64,000 nucleotides of DNA from Rhodococcus sovatensis (GCF_037327425.1 NZ_CP147846.1:5828001-5892000), one strand, 5' to 3'. Counted from the stretch's first letter, positions 17,953 to 27,083 are shown. The notes: generated by a model from the letters alone, not told the origin. Translations and numbers: made by a program.

Positions 17953-18818
17953 GCCCAGCCGCCAAGCGCCGCGCCGTCGACATGCTCGTCAACACCATGA
18001 GTCTGTCGAAACGTCTGGCGTGCAAAGCTGTTGGGCTTGCCCGCTCCACCTACGCACGAACACCGATCGCCGACACACCCGCGGATCCCGACGCGGCCCT
18101 GAGGGCGTCGCTGCGGACATACGCAGGCTCGCATCCACTGCACGGCTTCCGTCGCGCCTGGGCGCATCTGAGGCACGACCAGGGCATGTCGGTGAACAAG
18201 AAGAAGGTGCACCGGCTCTGGAAGGAGGAGGGTCTGCAGGTTCGGATCTATCATCCCCGCAAACGCGCCGGCATCAGCTCCTGCCCGCAGATCGAAGCCG
18301 ATGCGCCGAAAGTGGTGTGGGCTATGGATTTTCAGTTCGACTCCACGGTGGATGGGAAAGCGATCAAGATCGCGTCGATGATCGACGAACACACCCGGCA
18401 GTCCCTGTTGAACATCGTGGAGCGCTCGATCACCGCGCAACGACTGACCGACGAGCTCGACAAGACGTTCGCGCTGTGGGACGGACCGCCGATGGTCCTG
18501 AGAATGGACAACGGTCCGGAGTTCATTTCGCATGTGCTGCAACAGTTCTGTCGCGACCGTGTCGGTATCTCCTACATCCCGCCGGGGACGCCGTGGAACA
18601 ACGGACACATCGAATCGTTCAACAACCGACTACGGAAGGAGTGCCTGAACCGCAATCACTGGACGAGCCTTCTCGAAGCGAGGGTGGTGATCGAGGACTT
18701 CAAAGACGACCACAACCATCGACACCGGCACTCATCACTGGGCTACCTCACGCCGTCCGAGTACGCTGCCCAATGCACCCACAACCACCAACCGGTCGAG
18801 GGTTGCGAGATCGACTGA
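17940..18818 (+). CDS. IS3-family transposase OrfB (made by -1 frameshift with OrfA)
   Basis: DDE transposase. After the slip at GGGAAAA the -1 frame reads GKILSPAAKRRAVDML and then the integrase core, without a stop. The catalytic residues are Asp in WAMDFQFD, Asp in RMDNGPEF and Glu in GHIESFNNRLRKE, with PGTPWNNG between. An internal ATG exists at 17982 but it lacks a good ribosome site. OrfA and OrfB frames are intact, so the element may be active. Confidence 0.88.
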   Translation, partial: GKILSPAAKRRAVDMLVNTMSLSKRLACKAVGLARSTYARTPIADTPADPDAALRASLRTYAGSHPLHGFRRAWAHLRHDQGMSVNKKKVHRLWKEEGLQVRIYHPRKRAGISSCPQIEADAPKVVWAMDFQFDSTVDGKAIKIASMIDEHTRQSLLNIVERSITAQRLTDELDKTFALWDGPPMVLRMDNGPEFISHVLQQFCRDRVGISYIPPGTPWNNGHIESFNNRLRKECLNRNHWTSLLEARVVIEDFKDDHNHRHRHSSLGYLTPSEYAAQCTHNHQPVEGCEID

Positions 18819-18856
18819 AATCAATCACACCGTGGCTCTAGAACACGGTGGCCCGA

Positions 18857-20146
18857 CTATCGGGGACCTGCCACCAGCACTACGAGGAATCCTGAGGCGA
18901 TCATGAAAAGGCCCGCGACAAGCATTCCGGGTTGATAGCTGCCGGTGACGTCTCTGAGGTAACCGGCGAGGTAAGGAGCGAAGAAGCCCGACAGATTGCC
19001 GATGGAGTTGATGACGCCAATTCCAGCCGCTGCGGCTGCGCCGGTAAGGAACGACGCGGGGATCTGCCAAAACACCGGAATACAGCAGAACATTCCGATG
19101 GCGGCGACGGTGATGCCTGCCATGACTGCGAACGGTGAGCCCAGTGCGAACGAGAAGGTGAGAGCGACGCCACCCACCAAGGCTGGAATCAGGACGTGAT
19201 AGATGCGCTCGCCTCGAGCATCTGATCGCCGGCTCCAGTACAGCATGGCTGCAGTTGCGAATCCGTAGGGGATCGCCGACATCAGACCGATCTGCATTCC
19301 GCTGAGTGTCAGTCCGAACTGGCCCTCAAATCCTTTGATTGCTTGCGGTAGAAAGAATCCGACTGCGTAGATTCCGTATGCGATACCGAAGTAAACGAAG
19401 CTCAGGAGAAATACGCGTCCCGTGAATGCACTCCGAATACTGGATGCGTTGTGTGTTGCGTCGACAGCGGCGTCTTCGGCTGCTACGCGTCGTTCGAGTT
19501 CTTCGCCTTCTTGCGCCGTGAGCCACTTCGCCTTGGTGGGGCGGTCGACGAGTACAAAGAACGCCACAATTCCCGCGACGACCGTCACCAGACCTTCGGC
19601 TGCGAACATGAACCTCCAGCCGGGCATTCCGGCGAAACCGTGTCCCTGGTCCATCAAGAATGCCGACACCGGAGACCCGAGCAGAAAGGAGACAGGGGCG
19701 GCAGCGTAGACGTACGAGAGTATCCGTGCGCGCTGCTGCCGGGGAAACCACACTCCCAGCAGGTACACGATGCCGGGGAAGAATCCTGCTTCGGCGACGC
19801 CGAGCAGGAACCGAAGGATGTAAAAGCTGGTTTCACCCTGTACCAGGCTCATCGACGCGGCGATCACGCCCCATGTCAGCACGATGCGGGTGATCCAAAT
19901 CCTCGCTCCGAACTTGGTGAGCAGCAGGTTGCTGGGCACTTCGAAAAAGAAGTACCCGACGAAAAACAGTCCGGCTCCGAGGCCGTAGGCGGCCGAACTC
20001 AGACCGATGTCAGCATTCATTTCCAAGGCCGCGAACCCGACGTTGACCTTGTCCAAATAATTGAGAAAGTACAGAACCATCAGCATCGGGAGAAGCCGAA
20101 AGGCAACTTTGCGTAAGACATCGTGCTGTTTTGTCGGATTCGACAT
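18857..20146 (-). CDS. MFS transporter, anion:cation symporter type, 3' end cut by the IS element
   Basis: Membrane transporter of 429 aa with about twelve segments, similar to ACS-family carriers of sugar acids (FLNYLDKVNVGFAALEMNAD near the N-terminus). The start MSNPTKQHD at 20146 is chosen because the upstream extension has no membrane or family features. The final codons, GTCCCCGATAG on the minus strand, are the terminal repeat of the adjacent IS, which supplies the stop. The hydrophobic core appears complete and only the cytoplasmic tail is lost, so the protein may still work. It probably imports the substrate for the hydroxyacid dehydrogenase and dehydratase on the far side of the IS. 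Confidence 0.85.
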   Translation of the reverse strand: MSNPTKQHDVLRKVAFRLLPMLMVLYFLNYLDKVNVGFAALEMNADIGLSSAAYGLGAGLFFVGYFFFEVPSNLLLTKFGARIWITRIVLTWGVIAASMSLVQGETSFYILRFLLGVAEAGFFPGIVYLLGVWFPRQQRARILSYVYAAAPVSFLLGSPVSAFLMDQGHGFAGMPGWRFMFAAEGLVTVVAGIVAFFVLVDRPTKAKWLTAQEGEELERRVAAEDAAVDATHNASSIRSAFTGRVFLLSFVYFGIAYGIYAVGFFLPQAIKGFEGQFGLTLSGMQIGLMSAIPYGFATAAMLYWSRRSDARGERIYHVLIPALVGGVALTFSFALGSPFAVMAGITVAAIGMFCCIPVFWQIPASFLTGAAAAAGIGVINSIGNLSGFFAPYLAGYLRDVTGSYQPGMLVAGLFMIASGFLVVLVAGPR

Positions 20147-20439
20147 CGTGGATACACCTGTCAGTTGTGGGTGCGCTTGGCCTGGCGGCAGCACGCCGAT
20201 CGTCTGTGACGTGTGATTGCAAAGACTCTGTGGGTTGTGTGTGCCGGGGCTCACATGGCCTGGGTGAAGCAAACCGCCGAGATCCGTGTGCGTCAAGCCT
20301 CTTGTTCCGGCAAGTGAATCTTGGTTCCATTATTTGGGTACTTCGTTCGGAGCTTGTGCGGACGAATCATGAGCTACGGCTCGATCGAACGCCTGATTGT
20401 GAGTTCGCGCGTTCAGCACAGCCGGAAGAGGAGAAAATC
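20147..20439. other. Divergent promoter region between MFS and WhiB genes
   Basis: This 293-bp gap should hold promoters for both genes. No clear inverted repeat or extra gene was seen. Confidence 0.35.
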
Positions 20440-20826
20440 TTGCGAACGCCAATCGTCGAGCAGAAGTTACCGCCACCCCTCTCGTCGAATTGGGAGTGGC
20501 AACGGCTTGCTCGATGCCGCTCGATGCCTGTGTCTATCTTCTTCCCGCCGAGAGGGCTACGCGGACACACCCTGCGGTACCACGAGGAGGAGGCCAAAGC
20601 TGTGTGCGCCCTGTGTGAGGTCGTCGAGGAGTGTCGGCAACACGCGCTGGCCTGCCCCGAGCCGCACGGGGTATGGGGCGGTTTGTCTGCTGCCGAGCGG
20701 GTGGATCTGTGTCAGCGGGAAGGTTCGGCAGCGGGATGTGGTACGGCAGCGGGATGTGATTCGGCAGCGGAATCCAGCGGTGGTAGTTCCGTAGATCGGA
20801 ACGTACCATTGACAGAATGGAACTGA
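20440..20826 (+). CDS. WhiB-family iron-sulfur regulator
   Basis: WhiB-like protein of 128 aa. Four cysteines that bind a [4Fe-4S] cluster are at residues 26, 56, 59 and 65 (LARC, then CALCEVVEEC), followed by the beta-turn GVWGGL and AAER. The start is a TTG with a GAGGAG ribosome site 7-8 bases before it; no ATG lies before the first cysteine in this frame except far upstream. The last 40 residues form a Gly/Ala/Ser-rich tail from a DNA repeat. WhiB proteins sense redox or nitric oxide, which fits the redox genes that follow. Confidence 0.88.
   Translation: MRTPIVEQKLPPPLSSNWEWQRLARCRSMPVSIFFPPRGLRGHTLRYHEEEAKAVCALCEVVEECRQHALACPEPHGVWGGLSAAERVDLCQREGSAAGCGTAAGCDSAAESSGGSSVDRNVPLTEWN
20722..20775 (+). 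repeat. 18-bp tandem repeat in the WhiB 3' end
   Basis: Three tandem units of 18 bp share TTCGGCAGCGGGATGTG with small changes; the third unit is diverged. They encode GSAAGCG and related Gly/Ala/Cys/Ser residues and likely vary in copy number between strains. Confidence 0.7.
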
Positions 20827-20955
20827 GGTAGTTCACTCGCAACTACGGCCGCAGCGCCGTCGCCGCGCCCCGGATGTCCGGCAAGACTGCTCGATTTCAT
20901 GGGCGCGGACTCGGTGGCATCGAGTAGACCTGACAAGAAGAGGTTGGTATTTCAG

Positions 20956-21516
20956 ATGGAAACGAAAAACGTAGTCAACGGCGTCGACCTGGACGCGATG
21001 ACGGAGACGATCGATGCAGTTCGGGGAGATCGCAACCTCGGTGAAGTGACGTTCTCCGTGAACGGGGAATGGCAGGGCGGCTTTCGCGTCGATGCGCAGA
21101 CCGGCAACCTTGTACAGGGCGGACAGGCTGACACCTCGCGCGCAGCCAAGTTCTCGATGTCCAGCGACGAACCCGCTTCGCTTCTGGGAACCGACACCGC
21201 GGTGTCGCCGGCCGAATACGTTCTGCAGGCGCTGGCCGGGTGCTACACGGTCACCCTCGCAGCCAATGCAGCATCGCGTGGTATCGAACTCGAGAGCTAC
21301 AAGCTCGAATTGGAGGGCGATTTCGACCTCGCGTCGTTCCTGGGAGTGGCACCGGACGAAGCACCCGGTGCGAAGCAGATCCGAGTCAAAGTCGACGTTG
21401 TGGCCCCGAAGTCCACTCGCGAAGAGATCGAAGAGCTTGTCGATGTCGTGCAGCAGCGATCGCCCATTCGAGACACTCTGATTCGGCCCGTCGAGGTTGT
21501 GACCACTCTGGTCTGA
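20956..21516 (+). CDS. OsmC-family protein
   Basis: OsmC/Ohr-superfamily protein of 186 aa. The fold signature is SPAEYVLQALAGCYTVTLAANA, with the conserved Cys in LAGC. The second half carries IRVKVDVVAPKSTREEIEEL and SPIRDTLIRPVEV. Members are thiol peroxidases or related redox proteins. The start METKNVVNGVDLD is preferred over one 57 nt upstream because it begins the family-like sequence. It leads a plus-strand set with an AhpD-like protein and thioredoxin. Confidence 0.87.
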   Translation: METKNVVNGVDLDAMTETIDAVRGDRNLGEVTFSVNGEWQGGFRVDAQTGNLVQGGQADTSRAAKFSMSSDEPASLLGTDTAVSPAEYVLQALAGCYTVTLAANAASRGIELESYKLELEGDFDLASFLGVAPDEAPGAKQIRVKVDVVAPKSTREEIEELVDVVQQRSPIRDTLIRPVEVVTTLV

Positions 21517-21795
21517 AGAGAGCCGGACCTGTCATATCCCGCCACAGTCGTCGGTGGGCCCCTTCTCCAAGTTCGGGCGAGGACAGCGGACGCACTGTGA
21601 TCTTTCGGGGCTGCAACTGGTTCATCGAATAGCTGAACACCGAAAACCGCTGGCTAACGGCTTCGGTCGTCGTCCGATGGGCAGTGAGCGCTCTGAACAC
21701 GAATTCATGCGCGGTCACTGCTCACCGGGCCTCCCCGGCAGCGAGGTAACGATGCGAGCCTCGATCGATGGCTCCTGCAAGGAGGATTTCTGCTC

Positions 21796-22116
21796 GTGGA
21801 GCGTTACGACTACGATCGCCCACCGCTCGGTGACGATCTTGCCACTGGAATGGGTACGGCTCTTGCCCAGTTCAATTCGGCGGTCTTCACCGGACCTGGA
21901 CGGATTCCGCGCAGGTATCGAGAACTCATTGCCGTTGCCGTGGGTCTGACAACTCAATGCACAGGTTGTATCTCCGTTCATACGCGCGGTGCGCTCGCGC
22001 AGGGCGCAACGGCGGACGAGATCGCCGAGGTCACCTACATCACCGCTGCAGTCCGCGCCGGGGGAGCCACCGCTCATGGGGCACTGTCTCTATCGGTGGC
22101 AAAGCGTCAGCACTGA
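21796..22116 (+). CDS. AhpD-like carboxymuconolactone decarboxylase-family protein
   Basis: Protein of 106 aa with the AhpD-type redox motif CTGCISVH (CxxC and His three residues on), in the CMD fold: RRYRELIAVAVGLTTQC and then HTRGALAQGATADEIAEV. Such proteins act as alkylhydroperoxidases. It starts at a GTG after an AAGGAGG ribosome site. Position between OsmC and thioredoxin supports a peroxide-detoxifying role, with thioredoxin as the likely electron donor. Confidence 0.9.
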   Translation: MERYDYDRPPLGDDLATGMGTALAQFNSAVFTGPGRIPRRYRELIAVAVGLTTQCTGCISVHTRGALAQGATADEIAEVTYITAAVRAGGATAHGALSLSVAKRQH

Positions 22117-22209
22117 CTGCTTCGAGCTTTCATGCCGCCATCTCGGCGGAACGTTTCCGACGGCATCGCGGACAACGCGTCATGACCATCAACCATTCGA
22201 GGATTTTGC

Positions 22210-22569
22210 ATGGCTACGCACAATTTAACCCAACAGAATTTTCACGAGACCGTAGCGGACAACGACGTTGTCGTCGTTGATTTCTGGGCTTCATGGTGTG
22301 GGCCCTGCCGAGCGTTCGCCCCCACCTTCGAGGCTGCGTCGGACAAGCACCCTGATGTGCTGTTCGCCAAAGTGGACACCGAAGCGGAGCAAGGACTCGC
22401 TGTCGCAGCCAATGTTCGCTCCATACCGACCGTAATGGTCTTTCGCGAGGGGGAGTTGGTGTTCAACCAGGCGGGAATGCTCCCTGCAGGTGCGCTCGAC
22501 GATCTGGTCGATCGAGCCAAGAATCTCGATATGCGTGCTGTGAGGAAGGGCGGCGACCGAACCGCGTAG
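22210..22569 (+). CDS. trx: Thioredoxin
   Basis: Thioredoxin of 119 aa with active site WASWCGPCRAFAP near residue 32, the cis-Pro loop RSIPTVMVFREGE and the usual C-terminal helix. It would reduce disulfides, including those of the adjacent AhpD-like and OsmC proteins. The spacing of 93 nt from the AhpD-like gene allows co-transcription. The C-terminal tail RAVRKGGDRTA is slightly extended. Confidence 0.93.
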   Translation: MATHNLTQQNFHETVADNDVVVVDFWASWCGPCRAFAPTFEAASDKHPDVLFAKVDTEAEQGLAVAANVRSIPTVMVFREGELVFNQAGMLPAGALDDLVDRAKNLDMRAVRKGGDRTA

Positions 22570-22815
22570 GACACTCGACATCCCTCACGAGCAGCACCTC
22601 GGAATCGCCGGAGTTATCGGTTGTCTGGTCGGTGGGTGGGCCTCGGTCGTCGCGGACTTTGGCGTGTTCTCCACAACTCTCGCTCGCCACAACAGCGGGC
22701 CGGCACTACCGAGCTAGAGATTGAAGACAACCACCGAACCCTTCTTGTGGCCACGGCCGACCGTGGTGCGCACGCGAATGCACTCTGACGGCCGCCAAGT
22801 CTTCGTCGGACGCAG

Positions 22816-23289
22816 TTATTGGGAACTTGCCGGGGAGCGTGCCGCACCTACCCCGACGCCGAGTAGTCCCCGATCGACGACATGCAACGCCTCGAACACG
22901 GCCTCAGGGTCCTGGGTCGACATGATCCGCCGAGAGATCATCTGATACGCCTTGCCTTGCAGATCCTGCCCGCTCCGGGTCAATCTGACTAGGTACTGCT
23001 GCGGCTTCTGTGGGTTGGCAAAACGCGCAACCAACCCCGCATCCTCAAGTATTGAAGTGGTTGTGGCGATGCTGGTCCGATGGCGAACCAGTGCGTGCGC
23101 CAGACCAGAGAACGTCATCGGCCCCCGGCGAGCGAGGCAGTTCAGTAGTTCGTATCTAGCCCAACTGAGATCAATACCGTCAAGCGAGGCTTCCAGTCTG
23201 GCGCGGACGACGTCCGCCATTCTCAATAACGTAATTGCCGCATCGAACGAGCAAACATTCCCTGCGTATTCCTCAGCTGCGGTCGTCAC
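22816..23289 (-). CDS. MarR-family transcriptional regulator
   Basis: MarR regulator of 157 aa with a winged helix: LSWARYELLNCLARRGPMTF, HALVRHRTSIATTTSILEDAGLVAR and RLTRSGQDL. The gene lies 19 nt downstream of the acyl-CoA carboxylase alpha gene on the same strand, so it is probably the last gene of that operon. It may sense an acyl-CoA or acid. The 246-bp gap on its other side has no recognisable gene. Confidence 0.88.
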   Translation of the reverse strand: MTTAAEEYAGNVCSFDAAITLLRMADVVRARLEASLDGIDLSWARYELLNCLARRGPMTFSGLAHALVRHRTSIATTTSILEDAGLVARFANPQKPQQYLVRLTRSGQDLQGKAYQMISRRIMSTQDPEAVFEALHVVDRGLLGVGVGAARSPASSQ

Positions 23290-23308
23290 TGCCGTTTCGC
23301 CTGCTTCT

Positions 23309-25105
23309 TTACTTGAGTTCTGCGAGAACAGTGCCTTGGGTGATGGCGGATCCTGGCTGAACGGACAGGCCGGTGACTGTGCCTGCTTTGTGGGCGTTGA
23401 CGGGGTTTTCCATCTTCATCGCTTCGAGGACGGCGATCAGATCGCCTTCGGCGACGTCCTGGCCTTCTTCGACAGCGACTTTGACGACGGTGCCCTGCAT
23501 CGGTGCGGTGACGGCGTCACCGGAGGCCGCTCCGGCACCAGCGCCGCCGCGCTTGCGCGCCTTGGGCTTACGACGAATCGCACCGTCCGTTGCTGCGCCG
23601 CCGCCGAGGGAGAACTGACCGGGCAGCGAGACCTCGACGCGTCGGCCACCGACCTCGACGACCACAGCCTGACGCGGCAGGGCCTCGTCCTCGTCGAGTG
23701 GTTCGCCTGCGGTGAACGGGGGAACCTGGTTGTCCCATTCGGTTTCGATCCACCGAGTGTGCACATCGAAGGACTCACCGTCGCCGATGAACGCGGGATC
23801 GGAGACCACAGCAGCGTGGAACGGGATGACCGTCGCGAGGCCTTCGACGGTGAACTCGGCCAGCGCGCGACGCGAGCGGGCAAGAGCTTCCTCGCGGGTG
23901 GCGCCGGTGACGATCAGCTTGGCGAGCATCGAGTCGAACTGGCCACCGATCACCGAACCCGATTCGACACCGGAATCCACGCGGACACCGGGACCCGAGG
24001 GGGCGATGAAGGTGGTGACCGGTCCGGGTGCGGGCAGGAACCCGCGGCCGGCGTCTTCACCGTTGATGCGGAACTCGAAGGAATGCCCACGCGGTTCGGG
24101 GTCTTCGGTGATGGACAGTTCCTCGCCGCCCGCGATGCGGAACTGCTGCAACACCAGGTCGATGCCGGAGGTCTCTTCGGTGACGGGGTGCTCGACCTGC
24201 AGGCGAGTGTTCACCTCGAGGAAGGAGACCAGTCCGTCTTGGCCGACGAGGTATTCCACGGTGCCGGCGCCGTAGTAGCCGGCTTCGCGGCAGATGGCTT
24301 TGGCGGAGGAGTGGATCTCGGCGCGCTGGGCGTCGGTGAGGAACGGTGCAGGTGCTTCCTCGACGAGCTTCTGGAAGCGGCGCTGCAGCGAGCAGTCGCG
24401 GGTGCCTGCGACGACGACGTTGCCGTGCTGATCGGCGATGACCTGAGCTTCGACGTGGCGGGGCTTGTCGAGGTAGCGCTCGACGAAGCATTCACCGCGA
24501 CCGAACGCGGAGACCGCTTCGCGGGTGGCCGAGTCGAACAGTTCGGGGATTTCCTCGCGGGTGCGGGCGACTTTCATGCCGCGTCCGCCGCCACCGAAGG
24601 CAGCTTTGATGGCGATGGGGAGGCCGTGCTCGTCGGCGAAGGCGAGGATCTCGTCGGCATCTTTGACGGGCTCGGAGGTGCCGGGCACCGACGGTGCCTT
24701 GGCGCGCGCGGCGATGTGGCGGGCGGTGACTTTGTCGCCGAGGTCGCGGATGGACTGTGGGGACGGTCCGATCCAGATCAGGTTGGCGTCGATGACTGCT
24801 TGGGCGAAGTCGGCGTTTTCGGAGAGGAAGCCGTAGCCGGGGTGGATGGCATCTGCCCCGGACTTGGCGGCGGCGTCCAAGATTTTGTCGATCACCAGGT
24901 ACGACTCGGCCGAGGTCTGACCGCCGAGGGCGAATGCTTCGTCGGCCAGGCGTACGAACGGTGCATCGGCGTCAGGTTCGGCGTAGACGGCGACACTTCT
25001 CAGTCCCGTGTCTGCTGCTGCCCTGATCACCCGGACTGCGATCTCGCCGCGGTTTGCGACCAACACCTTCGAGATTTTCTTCTGCACAACACCATCGAGA
25101 GTCAT
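23309..25105 (-). CDS. accA: Acyl-CoA carboxylase alpha subunit (biotin carboxylase/BCCP)
   Basis: Alpha chain of 598 aa that carboxylates biotin with ATP and bicarbonate and carries the biotin. The biotin carboxylase domain (about residues 10-450) has VLVANRGEIAVRVIRAA, the ATP loop AFGGGGRGMKVART and FLEVNTRLQVEHPVTE. The C-terminal carrier domain has EAMKMENPV, whose Lys is biotinylated. The ATG at 25105 follows AAGGA; a longer frame upstream lacks family sequence. It works with the beta and epsilon subunits encoded just before it. Confidence 0.95.
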   Translation of the reverse strand: MTLDGVVQKKISKVLVANRGEIAVRVIRAAADTGLRSVAVYAEPDADAPFVRLADEAFALGGQTSAESYLVIDKILDAAAKSGADAIHPGYGFLSENADFAQAVIDANLIWIGPSPQSIRDLGDKVTARHIAARAKAPSVPGTSEPVKDADEILAFADEHGLPIAIKAAFGGGGRGMKVARTREEIPELFDSATREAVSAFGRGECFVERYLDKPRHVEAQVIADQHGNVVVAGTRDCSLQRRFQKLVEEAPAPFLTDAQRAEIHSSAKAICREAGYYGAGTVEYLVGQDGLVSFLEVNTRLQVEHPVTEETSGIDLVLQQFRIAGGEELSITEDPEPRGHSFEFRINGEDAGRGFLPAPGPVTTFIAPSGPGVRVDSGVESGSVIGGQFDSMLAKLIVTGATREEALARSRRALAEFTVEGLATVIPFHAAVVSDPAFIGDGESFDVHTRWIETEWDNQVPPFTAGEPLDEDEALPRQAVVVEVGGRRVEVSLPGQFSLGGGAATDGAIRRKPKARKRGGAGAGAASGDAVTAPMQGTVVKVAVEEGQDVAEGDLIAVLEAMKMENPVNAHKAGTVTGLSVQPGSAITQGTVLAELK

Positions 25106-25113
25106 CGAAATCC

Positions 25114-25428
25114 TTATCGGCTGTAGCGGGCATTGACGAATACGGTGGGGGCATAACCGAGCCCGTAGTGAAGTCGGTCGGCTGGAGCGCCCCACTCGCC
25201 GAGACTCGCTACCGGCGGGTGGGGCACGCTTGGGGGTGCCGACGCCGCGGCGGTGAGCACGGCCACGATCGCAGCGACCTCGACGTCGGATGGATTGCCC
25301 CGAAACAGAACTGACGCAGCAGAGTCGACAACGACATCAGCCGTGTCGCCGAACACCTCGTCGAGTGCCGCGATATCGGATCGCATGCCAATCACGCTCA
25401 CAGCGTCATGATTCGCTTCGGCGCTCAT
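25114..25428 (-). CDS. accE: Acyl-CoA carboxylase epsilon subunit
   Basis: Small protein of 104 aa with the epsilon-subunit pattern: FRGNPSDVEVAAIVAVLTAA, a Pro-rich linker and SLGEWGAPADRL. In actinobacteria this subunit stabilises the alpha-beta complex. Its ATG overlaps the beta-subunit stop by 4 nt and it ends 8 nt before the alpha gene. This places the complex among propionyl- or acetyl-CoA carboxylases of the AccD5 type. Confidence 0.85.
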   Translation of the reverse strand: MSAEANHDAVSVIGMRSDIAALDEVFGDTADVVVDSAASVLFRGNPSDVEVAAIVAVLTAAASAPPSVPHPPVASLGEWGAPADRLHYGLGYAPTVFVNARYSR

Positions 25429-27083
25429 AGTGGGATGTTTCCGTGCTTCTTGGGTGGCAGGGTGACTTGTTTGCGTTCGAGCAGGCGTAGTGCGGAGACG
25501 ATTTGTCCGCGGGTGTGGCTCGGGGGGATGACGGCGTCGAGGTAGCCCCGTTCGGCCGCGACGTAGGGGCCCACGAGGGTGTCTTCGTATTCCTGCTGGA
25601 GTTTCAACCGTAACGCGTCGACGTCTTCACCGTTCTTGGCGGCTTCGAGGAGTTGTTTGCGGTAGACGAACCCGACAGCGCCGGAGGCGCCCATGACGGC
25701 GATCTGCGCGGTCGGCCAGGCCAGGTTCACATCGGCGCCCATGTGCTTGGATCCCATGACGTCGTAGGCGCCGCCGTAGGCCTTGCGGGTGATGACGGTG
25801 ATCTTGCCGACCGTCGCTTCGCCGTAGGCGTAGAGCAGTTTCGCTCCGCGGCGGATGATGCCGCCAAATTCTTGGTCGGTACCGGGCAGGAACCCGGGCA
25901 CGTCGACCAACGTGATGATGGGGACGTTGAAGGCATCGCAGGTCCGGACGAACCGGGCGGCTTTTTCGGAGGCGTCGATGTCCAACGTGCCCGCGAACTG
26001 AGTCGGCTGGTTGGCGACGATCCCGACGGAGCGGCCGTCGACGCGGCCGAAGCCGACGATGATGTTGCGGGCGCGGCCTTGTTGGACTTCGAGGAATTCG
26101 TCGTCGTCGAGGATGCGGCGGATGACCTCGTGCATGTCGTACGGGGTGTTCGGTGAATCCGGGATCAGGGTGTCGAGTTCGAGGTCCTCGTCGGTGAGAT
26201 TGTCGGCGATGGCGCCGTCGATCGGATCCGAGGGAGCAGTGCGCGGGGCGGCTGCACGGTTGTTCGAGGGTAGGTAGCTCAGCAGGTCGCGGACGTAGTC
26301 GAGGGCGTCCTGTTCACCGGAGGCGACGTAGTGCGCGACGCCGGATTTCTCCATGTGGGTGTGGGCGCCGCCGAGTTCTTCCATGGTGACGTTTTCACCG
26401 GTGACGGTTTTGATGACGTCGGGGCCGGTGACGAACATCTGCGAGGTGCCGTCGACCATGACGACGAAGTCGGTCAACGCTGGGGAGTAGACGTGTCCAC
26501 CTGCGGCGGGTCCCATGATCAGGGAGATCTGTGGGATGACACCGGAGGCTTGGACGTTGCGGTGGAAGATTTCGCCGTACAACCCGAGGGAGACGACGCC
26601 TTCCTGGATGCGGGCGCCGGCGCCTTCGTTGATGCCGACGAGGGGGCGGCCGGTTTTGATGGCCAGGTCCATGACCTTGACGATTTTCTCGCCGTAGATT
26701 TCGCCGAGGGAGCCGCCGAAGACGGTGGCGTCCTGGGAGAAGATGCACACATCGCGGCCGTCGATGGTGCCGTAGCCGGTGACGACACCGTCACCGAAGG
26801 GGCGGTTCTCTGCCATCCCGAAGTTCTGGCTGCGGTGACGGGCCAGGGCGTCCATTTCCACGAAGGACCCGTCGTCGAGCAATGCCGTGATGCGCTCGCG
26901 AGCGGTGAGCTTACCCTTGGCATGCACTTTGTCCACGGCAGCCTCACCCGACGGAATCGAGGCTTGCGCCAAACGTTCCCGTAGGTCAGCGAGCTTGCCC
27001 GCCGTCGTGTGAATATCGGGCTTCTTGGTTGGAATCCGAGCCTGATCCATAGCGGCTATCGATTTCGGATGTGTGGAAGTCAT
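25425..27083 (-). CDS. accD: Acyl-CoA carboxylase beta subunit (carboxyltransferase)
   Basis: Carboxyltransferase of 552 aa, first gene of the carboxylase operon. It has the N-terminal crotonase-like half (GGSLGEIYGEKIVKVMDLA, GINEGAGARIQEG, GPAAGGHVYSPALTDF) and the C-terminal half (DVPGFLPGTDQEFGGIIRRG, ITRKAYGGAYDVMGSKHMGAD). It transfers carboxyl from biotin to acetyl- or propionyl-CoA. Length and motifs fit the propionyl-CoA carboxylase group. It overlaps the epsilon gene by 4 nt. Confidence 0.95.
   Translation of the reverse strand: MTSTHPKSIAAMDQARIPTKKPDIHTTAGKLADLRERLAQASIPSGEAAVDKVHAKGKLTARERITALLDDGSFVEMDALARHRSQNFGMAENRPFGDGVVTGYGTIDGRDVCIFSQDATVFGGSLGEIYGEKIVKVMDLAIKTGRPLVGINEGAGARIQEGVVSLGLYGEIFHRNVQASGVIPQISLIMGPAAGGHVYSPALTDFVVMVDGTSQMFVTGPDVIKTVTGENVTMEELGGAHTHMEKSGVAHYVASGEQDALDYVRDLLSYLPSNNRAAAPRTAPSDPIDGAIADNLTDEDLELDTLIPDSPNTPYDMHEVIRRILDDDEFLEVQQGRARNIIVGFGRVDGRSVGIVANQPTQFAGTLDIDASEKAARFVRTCDAFNVPIITLVDVPGFLPGTDQEFGGIIRRGAKLLYAYGEATVGKITVITRKAYGGAYDVMGSKHMGADVNLAWPTAQIAVMGASGAVGFVYRKQLLEAAKNGEDVDALRLKLQQEYEDTLVGPYVAAERGYLDAVIPPSHTRGQIVSALRLLERKQVTLPPKKHGNIPL

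Larger units (their letters stand above)
17597..18867 (+). mobile_element. IS3-family insertion sequence
   Basis: About 1.27 kb with two overlapping transposase frames. Imperfect terminal inverted repeats of about 33 bp bound it: the left end starts GTCCCCGGTGAACGGGGCCA and the complement of the right end starts GTCCCCGATAGTCGGGCCAC; both reach TAGAG. No matching 3-4 bp target duplication is visible (left flank CGT, right flank CTG). The right end lies inside the 3' part of an MFS transporter gene. Confidence 0.88.

Noticed and set aside
22952..25126. 724-codon plus-strand frame
   Set aside because: It is antisense of the carboxylase alpha gene. The minus strand has all biotin carboxylase motifs; the plus frame is Gly/Asp/Val-rich shadow sequence.
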